Source of the DNA: Candidatus Woesearchaeota archaeon
GTDB lineage: Archaea; Nanobdellota; Nanobdellia; Woesearchaeales; CG1-02-33-12
Assembly: GCA_017609385.1 (NCBI GenBank)
Contig: JAFCEA010000069.1
Location: 1 to 7,141, forward strand
DNA: 7,141 nt
Direction: 5' to 3'
In this document: positions 1-3,740 of the stretch, in pieces
Layout of the letters: the number at the start of each line of letters is the position of its first letter
Numbering within the stretch: position 1 is the first letter of the stretch
Made by a program: the position numbers and the translations under genes
The notes under the pieces: generated by a model
Seen by the model: the letters and a program-made list of their open reading frames with translations, nothing else
The model's database searches: none
What the model was told of the DNA's origin: nothing

Positions 1-67
1 ATTGCAAAAAAACTTACTCCTCAAGAACAAGAATTAGGGGGCAGTTTTTCCGTTAAAAAGAGAAAAG

Positions 68-75
68 TTTATAAA
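68..75 (+). promoter_or_regulatory. TATA box of the MNT-HEPN operon
   Basis: TTTATAAA, preceded by the purine-rich AGAAAAG that could act as a BRE. It lies about 25-32 bases before the ATG at 100, so transcription would begin almost at the start codon and give a leaderless or very short-leader mRNA. A weak AGGT at about 90-93 could help initiation if a short leader exists. Inferred from the consensus and spacing only. Confidence 0.6.
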
Positions 76-99
76 TTAATTCCTATTATAGGTACTATT

Positions 100-648
100 A
101 TGCAAAGTAAAGAAGAAAAAGTTATGGAATTATTTTTTGAAAGTCCAACTAGAGAATGGCATTTTGAAGAAATAGTTAATAGAGCAAAAATTGCTAGAAG
201 TAAGGCAGACAGATGGCTTAAACAGTTTATTAAAGAAGGATTAATCAAAAGAAAAAAGAAAAAAGGTAAAATGCCTTACTACATAAGTAATTATGATTTC
301 CCTAAATATAAAAATAGAAAAAGAATATTTGGACTAACCAAATTATATGAAAGTGGTCTTTTAAACCATTTAGGATCCTTAGAAAAAGCTAAAACAATAA
401 TTCTTTTCGGAAGTTTTTCGCGTTCGGATTGGTATAAGAACAGTGATCTTGATATTTTTATTTATGGTGATCCCAAAGGACTTAAAATAGTAGATTACGA
501 ATTAAAACTACATAGGGATATTCAATTATTTATCTGTCAAAATAAAAAAGACTTATCTAAGCTTGGAGAAGGATTAATTAAAAATATTATTAAAGGTGAC
601 CTTATTAAAGGAGATATGGATTTTGTGAGGGTTGGTATAAATGCCTGA
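100..648 (+). CDS. Winged-helix plus minimal nucleotidyltransferase (MNT) domain protein, putative antitoxin
   Basis: This 182-residue protein has two parts. Residues about 1-60 form a winged helix-turn-helix (ARSKADRWLKQFIKEGLIKR recognition segment, then a basic KKKKGK wing). Residues about 95-145 form a pol-beta-type nucleotidyltransferase core with the motif G104-S105, then D116-L-D118, and a likely third acidic residue at D140 (RDIQLF). The metal-binding signature is complete, so NTP transfer is plausible. In related MNT-HEPN (type VII, MntA/HepT) modules the MNT protein neutralises the HEPN partner by adding AMP to it; that role here is inferred from the overlapping HEPN-like gene. I chose ATG 100 because it sits at the usual family N-terminus and 25 bases below a TATA box. 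The frame is nevertheless open to the left edge of the window with no earlier ATG, GTG or TTG, so a longer gene entering from outside cannot be excluded. Confidence 0.85.
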   Translation: MQSKEEKVMELFFESPTREWHFEEIVNRAKIARSKADRWLKQFIKEGLIKRKKKKGKMPYYISNYDFPKYKNRKRIFGLTKLYESGLLNHLGSLEKAKTIILFGSFSRSDWYKNSDLDIFIYGDPKGLKIVDYELKLHRDIQLFICQNKKDLSKLGEGLIKNIIKGDLIKGDMDFVRVGINA

Positions 649-1039
649 ATACCTAAATCAGAAAGAAGCATTTTTGAAGTGTAAAAAAGAAGGGAAATTT
701 ATTGTAATAGAAGAAACTGATATTGAAAAGATAAAAGCTACCCTTAAAATTGCAGAAGGGGATATTGAATCAGCAAATTTTATCAAGAAAAATCTTTCAA
801 AACAAAGCAATCAATGGAATAGCGTTTATAAATTATATTATGATGCACTGCATGAGTTAAGTGAGTCTTATTTAAGATTTGAGAAGATAAAGATTGATAA
901 CCACCAATGTTTATTTGCATATCTTTGTGAAAAACATCCAGAACTGGAGTTCAACTGGGATTTTTTTGAAAAAGTAAGAACAAAAAGGAATGGAATTAAT
1001 TATTATGGTACACCGGAAAGAAGTAGAACTTCAATTTAA
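641..1039 (+). CDS. HEPN-like protein with frameshifted C-terminus, partner of the MNT gene
   Basis: Its ATG lies inside the last codons of the MNT gene (8-base overlap), with GAGG about 10 bases upstream, so the two are translationally linked. The 132 residues are mostly helical (KIAEGDIESANFIKK, YKLYYDALHELSESYLRF), like HEPN domains. The motif near the end is R113-x-x-R116-N-G-I-N-Y-Y122-G. HEPN RNases usually carry R-x4-6-H, but here the histidine position is tyrosine, so RNase activity is doubtful. A tyrosine, the residue AMPylated in HepT, is present. After GTP at residue 125 the frame runs into ERSRTSI and a stop at 1037-1039. Shifting by one base from 1017 restores KEVELQFNLYIKKLKEEIERKLK, which matches my memory of how this family ends. 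The C-terminal helix has therefore been lost by a small indel near 1013-1017. The shifted frame would run on to a TGA at 1107-1109. The gene may be a recent pseudogene or a truncated functional protein. Confidence 0.7.
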   Translation: MPEYLNQKEAFLKCKKEGKFIVIEETDIEKIKATLKIAEGDIESANFIKKNLSKQSNQWNSVYKLYYDALHELSESYLRFEKIKIDNHQCLFAYLCEKHPELEFNWDFFEKVRTKRNGINYYGTPERSRTSI

Positions 1040-1080
1040 TCTTTATATTAAAAAACTAAAGGAAGAAATCGAGAGAAAGC

Positions 1081-1305
1081 TTAAACCACATCAAAGTCCC
1101 TGTATATGACTCTTCTGATATGATCATTGCTTACTACAATCCTTATGTAATGCCTTCCCTTTGGCGCATAGTAAGGGATAATAAAGGGTATTAGCTTGGT
1201 TTTTTCTCCTTTTTTAAGGTCAAACTGCCTTGTCTTTTTCCATATTCCTAATGTGTCAATGAAAGCTGTTATTTTTAGGTTTTCAAAGTTTGTGTTTCCA
1301 AGGTT
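1081..1305 (-). pseudogene. Remnant of the surface-protein C-terminus (tail copy A)
   Basis: Read leftwards, this encodes 74 residues from NLGNTNFENLKITAFIDTL to RRVIYRDFDVV and a stop. They match the CARDB-like end of the large secreted protein at 3526-6969. Positions 1124-1182 are identical to 3545-3603 (59 bases), and 1081-1108 match 3516-3543 with one difference. Similarity stops near 1305. The open frame continues to 1347 only because it runs through the promoter palindromes of the ATPase gene, so the apparent start at 1347 is not a gene start. There is no signal peptide, Cys-rich region or ribosome binding site. Its last residues appear to keep the original reading frame, whereas the full-length gene has lost 14 bases here. 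It faces the HEPN gene, and its 3' end overlaps that gene's shifted frame. Confidence 0.85.
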
Positions 1306-1314
1306 ATAAATATC

Positions 1315-1332
1315 TTGATTTTGTAAAATCAA
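1315..1332. promoter_or_regulatory. Upstream palindrome of the ATPase promoter
   Basis: TTGATTTTGTAAAATCAA is two 8-base arms in perfect inverted repeat around a GT centre. It is nearly identical to the palindrome at 1349-1366. The centres are 34 bp apart and the TATA box lies between them. This is the expected layout for a dimeric regulator bound on both sides of the TBP/TFB site. Operator function is inferred. Confidence 0.65.
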
Positions 1333-1336
1333 AACA

Positions 1337-1344
1337 TTTATATA
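1337..1344 (+). promoter_or_regulatory. TATA box of the ATPase gene
   Basis: TTTATATA centred about 27 bases before the ATG at 1368, predicting a start of transcription at or just before the start codon (leaderless mRNA). No Shine-Dalgarno sequence precedes the ATG, which agrees with this. Confidence 0.7.
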
Positions 1345-1348
1345 CAAG

Positions 1349-1366
1349 TTGATTTTATAAAATCAA
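1349..1366. promoter_or_regulatory. Downstream palindromic operator over the ATPase transcription start
   Basis: TTGATTTTATAAAATCAA is a perfect 18-base palindrome ending one base before the ATG. It fills the space between TATA box and start, so a bound protein would block polymerase. It pairs with the copy at 1315-1332. It is also AT-rich enough to resemble a second TATA element, but the exact symmetry and duplication favour a protein-binding site. Confidence 0.7.
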
Positions 1367-1367
1367 T

Positions 1368-2714
1368 ATGCAACCATTAACTGAACAAAATCCCTGGTGG
1401 GAGAAAAAAGAAGCAATTGAACAAAATATTAAGATACAGGAGTATAATAATGCTAAACTAAAATACAAGGTAAACTATTTACCATTAAAAAGAAAGCAGA
1501 TTTATGTTTTAAGAGGACCAAGGCAGATAGGAAAAACAACAACAGTCATGCTGAATATTCAGAGATTAATCAAAGATGGGATAAACCCAAAATCAATATT
1601 TTATTATAGTTGTGATCTTATAAAATCACAAGAAGCACTCTTAAGATTAATCACAGATTATCTGGATTTTTCTGCTAGTTATGATTTAGATAAGAAATAC
1701 ATATTTTTAGATGAAGTTACAACAGTGACAGATTGGGCAGATGTTGTAAAACATTTAAAAAATATAGGAAAGCTGGAAGATTGCTCGATAGTAATTACAG
1801 GCTCAAACTCAATAGACCTAAAAAAAGGCTCAGATAGGCTTCCTGGAAGGGGCATTGAGGGAAATGAGCATTTTATTATGCCTTTGTTATTTTCAGATTA
1901 TTTAACGCTTTTTGGATTAGAGAAAAAGAGAATTGATTTAAGGAAATTTGAGAAGAAACAGCTGACTAATCTCTTCCTTGGTTTTGAGGAGAAGCAAAGA
2001 TTATTCAGGAAGTATATCCTTAGCGGCGGCTTGTTAAAAATAATAAACAGGTTTGAAGAAATAAAAAGTATAGATAATTTATCATATGAAACATACATAA
2101 GGTGGATTGAGGGGGATATTGCAAAAATAAAGAAAAATCCAGCCACTGCCAAACAGATTTGCCAGGGCATCCTCTTAAAGATGAGTTCACAGCTTACATT
2201 GCATTCTTTTGCAAAAGAGATGGAGATACCAGCTCATTCCACTATATCTGATTATCTGGAATTATTAGAAGAATTATTTTTAATAAAGACCCTTAACTTC
2301 AAGGACTTGAATAAGGATATTTATATTTACAGAAAACCAAGAAAGGTGTATTTCAGGGATCCATTTTATGTTGCATTAGTAAGTTATTGGATTGGCAAAG
2401 AAACAAAAATAAACTCAGCAGAAACAGAATCAAAAATTGTTGAAGGAATTGTGTTTGAGCACTTATGCCGCTCATTCAAAGATGTAAGTTATTACTCTGA
2501 TAAAAAGGGAGAAATAGATTTTATAGTAAAGATAGGAAACAGGAATTTTCCAATTGAGGTTAAATGGAAGGAAAAGGTCTCTGATTCTGAAATTTACAGA
2601 TTAAATAAGTTTAAGAGGGGGTTAATTATCTCAAAGAAGACATTTAAAGTGATAAATAATAATTATGCAATTATCCCTGCAGCATTATTTTGCGGGTGTT
2701 CTTTGGAAAGATAA
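1368..2714 (+). CDS. AAA-family ATPase with DUF4143-like PD-(D/E)XK C-terminus
   Basis: This 448-residue protein is full length for the archaeal/bacterial AAA_14-DUF4143 family. Walker A is G50-P-R-Q-I-G-K56-T-T, Walker B is IFLD115-E116, sensor 1 is T144-G-S146-N, and an arginine-bearing GSDRLPGRG box lies at 154-162. Residues about 276-310 read as a winged helix (TLHSFAKEMEIP, then TISDYLELLEELFLIKTL). The C-terminus has E382-I-D384-F followed by I-E397-V-K399-W, the D...E-x-K pattern of PD-(D/E)XK nucleases that occurs in these proteins. ATP hydrolysis looks possible, but the cellular role of the family is not firmly known to me; mobile-element, defence or toxin-like roles have been suggested. 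It stands alone, facing away from the MNT-HEPN operon, with its own palindrome-bearing promoter. It is bracketed by two remnants of the surface-protein tail, suggesting it arrived as a cassette. ATG 1368 is the only sensible start, given the TATA spacing. Confidence 0.85.
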   Translation: MQPLTEQNPWWEKKEAIEQNIKIQEYNNAKLKYKVNYLPLKRKQIYVLRGPRQIGKTTTVMLNIQRLIKDGINPKSIFYYSCDLIKSQEALLRLITDYLDFSASYDLDKKYIFLDEVTTVTDWADVVKHLKNIGKLEDCSIVITGSNSIDLKKGSDRLPGRGIEGNEHFIMPLLFSDYLTLFGLEKKRIDLRKFEKKQLTNLFLGFEEKQRLFRKYILSGGLLKIINRFEEIKSIDNLSYETYIRWIEGDIAKIKKNPATAKQICQGILLKMSSQLTLHSFAKEMEIPAHSTISDYLELLEELFLIKTLNFKDLNKDIYIYRKPRKVYFRDPFYVALVSYWIGKETKINSAETESKIVEGIVFEHLCRSFKDVSYYSDKKGEIDFIVKIGNRNFPIEVKWKEKVSDSEIYRLNKFKRGLIISKKTFKVINNNYAIIPAALFCGCSLER

Positions 2715-2719
2715 TGGAA

Positions 2720-2742
2720 TCTTCTTTTCCTAATTGTTTTTT
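2720..2742 (+). terminator. T-rich terminator after the ATPase gene
   Basis: TCTTCTTTTCCTAATTGTTTTTT begins a few bases after the ATPase stop. Archaeal polymerase terminates on U-rich tracts without needing a hairpin, so this is a good candidate. The last T run merges with the start of tail copy C. Confidence 0.5.
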
Positions 2743-2789
2743 AAATCACATCAAAGTCCCTTTGTCATTGCTTAGCTGATGTAATGCCT
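2741..2789 (-). repeat. Short remnant of the surface-protein tail (tail copy C)
   Basis: TTAAATCACATCAAAGTCCC (2741-2760) is identical to 3516-3535, the end of the large secreted-protein locus. It is followed by TCATTGCTTA and then TGTAATGCCT, both also found in order at 3545-3576, with about 7 and 7 bases missing between blocks. It is in the same orientation as the copies at 1081 and 3516. Homology ends at the stop codon of the RelE-like gene. It no longer encodes anything. Confidence 0.8.
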
Positions 2790-3150
2790 ACTTTTTTCTA
2801 TATCTGAAAAGCTTATCATATTTTTTATGGTCCATAAATTCCAACAAGATTGAGATAATTTCCAGTTCATTTCCTACAATAGTATAAACCATTCTCCAGT
2901 AATCAGGTAAGTTAACCTTCCAAAGATTTGTCACACCATACTTACCGACATATTCCTTTGGGATTTGATCTTTTGGAACCTGTATGCCCCTATGAGGATT
3001 AATTAGCAAGTAGTCCTTCTCTCTTTCAATAGCTTTAAGTAATTGTTTATGAAACTTGCTGTCTTTTTCCTTAATTACTTCCCGCAGTTCCTTAAGTTGC
3101 TTCTCAAAAATAGGCGAATATTTTACTCTGATTCTTTTTTTAGTTTTTAT
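2788..3150 (-). CDS. RelE/ParE-like toxin, natural start codon missing
   Basis: The C-terminal half (VTNLWKVNLPDYWRMVYTIVGNELEIISILLEFMDHKKYDKLFRYRKK) is characteristic of an archaeal RelE/ParE-superfamily group with the WRM-Y-T strand and DH--YDK-F-YR ending. The first conventional start is TTG at 3007-3009, giving 73 residues. The same frame is open back to a stop at 3160-3162 and reads KTKKRIRVKYSPIFEKQLKELREVIKEK, a convincing N-terminus with the family's VKYSPxFEKQL strand-helix. Full length would be about 121 residues. There is no ATG, GTG or TTG in this upstream stretch; I give the ATA at 3148-3150 as the likely original start (ATG to ATA). It lies 5 bases after the stop of the winged-helix gene, so reinitiation is possible. 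Either a non-standard start is used, or the toxin is start-less and inactive. If active it would be an mRNA-cleaving or gyrase-directed toxin; which one cannot be told. Confidence 0.7.
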   Translation of the reverse strand: MKTKKRIRVKYSPIFEKQLKELREVIKEKDSKFHKQLLKAIEREKDYLLINPHRGIQVPKDQIPKEYVGKYGVTNLWKVNLPDYWRMVYTIVGNELEIISILLEFMDHKKYDKLFRYRKK

Positions 3151-3155
3151 CTTAA

Positions 3156-3422
3156 TTAGCTAGTATCCACACTTTTCTCCAGTAATTTTTTCATTTTAGG
3201 ACTTTCATTATGAATCCAGAGAACCCCTTTTTCACCAATCATAATCATTCCACAGCATTCTAGGTAATCTAGTATAACATTCAGGGTCTGGCGCATTATT
3301 TGTTTTGGAAGTCTTCGCATTAATTCATTTTTGGATATAGCTAACCTGGCATTTTTTAGTGTGTTTTCTACCATTAGCATAGTATCCAGTCTTGGATAGT
3401 GTAAAACCGTTGTTTTTTGCAT
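3156..3422 (-). CDS. Small winged-helix protein, candidate antitoxin/autoregulator
   Basis: This 88-residue protein begins MQKTTVLHYPRLDTMLMVE. The H-Y-P-R-L-D-T-x-L-M-V-E segment followed by a helix-turn-helix (ISKNELMRRLPKQIMRQTLNVILDYLECCG) and a short hairpin (MIMIGEKGVLWIHN) is a small archaeal winged-helix family I recognise by pattern but cannot name. I chose ATG 3422 over GTG 3431 because AGGTGG at 3428-3433 is a good Shine-Dalgarno with a 5-base spacer to the ATG, and the GTG lies inside that Shine-Dalgarno. The gene is first in a two-gene unit with the RelE-like gene, separated by only a few bases. That position, the DNA-binding fold and the inverted repeats in its leader suggest an antitoxin that represses its own promoter. 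This is inference; it could simply be an unrelated transcription factor. Confidence 0.7.
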   Translation of the reverse strand: MQKTTVLHYPRLDTMLMVENTLKNARLAISKNELMRRLPKQIMRQTLNVILDYLECCGMIMIGEKGVLWIHNESPKMKKLLEKSVDTS

Positions 3423-3427
3423 ATTTA

Positions 3428-3433
3428 CCACCT
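3428..3433 (-). promoter_or_regulatory. Shine-Dalgarno deciding the winged-helix gene start
   Basis: AGGTGG on the minus strand, five bases before the ATG at 3422. It overlaps the alternative GTG (3429-3431), which argues against that start. Confidence 0.7.
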
Positions 3434-3478
3434 ATATAAGTTTATTAGTGATAAACATATATAGATATAAACTTATAT
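3434..3478. promoter_or_regulatory. Nested inverted repeats between promoter and start of the winged-helix gene
   Basis: ATATAAGTTTAT (3434-3445) and ATAAACTTATAT (3467-3478) are perfect 12-base inverted arms. A third copy of the core, ATAAAC at 3451-3456, forms a tighter palindrome with GTTTAT at 3440-3445 around five bases. The block spans the predicted transcription start and leader, where a repressor would act. It could alternatively fold as an mRNA hairpin over the leader. Confidence 0.55.
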
Positions 3479-3490
3479 TTAAACCTTTCG
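3476..3490 (-). promoter_or_regulatory. BRE-TATA promoter of the winged-helix/RelE unit
   Basis: On the minus strand CGAAAGG (3484-3490) precedes TTTAAATA (3476-3483). Transcription would start near 3450-3455, leaving a leader of about 30 bases that contains the Shine-Dalgarno. The box partly overlaps the outer inverted-repeat arm. Confidence 0.6.
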
Positions 3491-3500
3491 CTTTTTTATT

Positions 3501-3516
3501 TGAAATAGAAAAAGCT
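3501..3516 (-). terminator. T-rich tract after the secreted-protein gene
   Basis: On the minus strand GCTTTTTCTATTTC follows the end of the surface-protein gene and could stop its transcription by the U-tract mechanism before the next promoter. The same bases on the plus strand resemble the 3' end of the HEPN gene around the shared AAAGCTTAAA. Confidence 0.35.
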
Positions 3517-3740
3517 TAAATCACATCAAAGTCCCTGTATATGGTCATTGCTTACTACAATCCTTATGTAATGCCTTCCCTTTGGCGCATAGTAAGGGAT
3601 AATGAAATCTATTAGCTTGGTTGTTTCTTTTCCTTTCTTAAGGTCAAACTTCCTGGTCTTTTTCCATATTCCTAAAGTGTCTATAAAAGCTGTTATCTTA
3701 AGGTCTTCTATGTTTTCATTTCCAGTGTTTTCCACTGTAA
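3516..3740 (-). repeat. Surface-protein tail, full-gene copy (tail copy B)
   Basis: This is the counterpart of copies A (1081-1305) and C (2741-2789), all in the same orientation. 3545-3603 are identical to 1124-1182. Relative to copy A, 14 bases are missing between 3543 and 3545, where copy A carries two ATATGA repeats 14 bases apart. As a result the original tail codons and the old stop (3516-3518) lie outside the present reading frame. Confidence 0.85.

Noticed and set aside
1306..1347. Apparent N-terminus MYINVLILQNQDIY of the minus-strand frame ending at 1081
   Set aside because: These codons run through the TATA box and upstream palindrome of the ATPase gene and have no similarity to the surface protein. 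The frame is a remnant, not an intact gene.
1898..2170. Minus-strand 90-codon open frame
   Set aside because: Antisense shadow of the ATPase gene; hydrophobic and Phe/Ser-rich because it mirrors Lys/Glu codons.
1081..2789. Insertion sequence or transposon carrying the ATPase
   Set aside because: No transposase, no terminal inverted repeats and no short target duplication are visible; the flanking repeats are degraded gene tails of unequal length.
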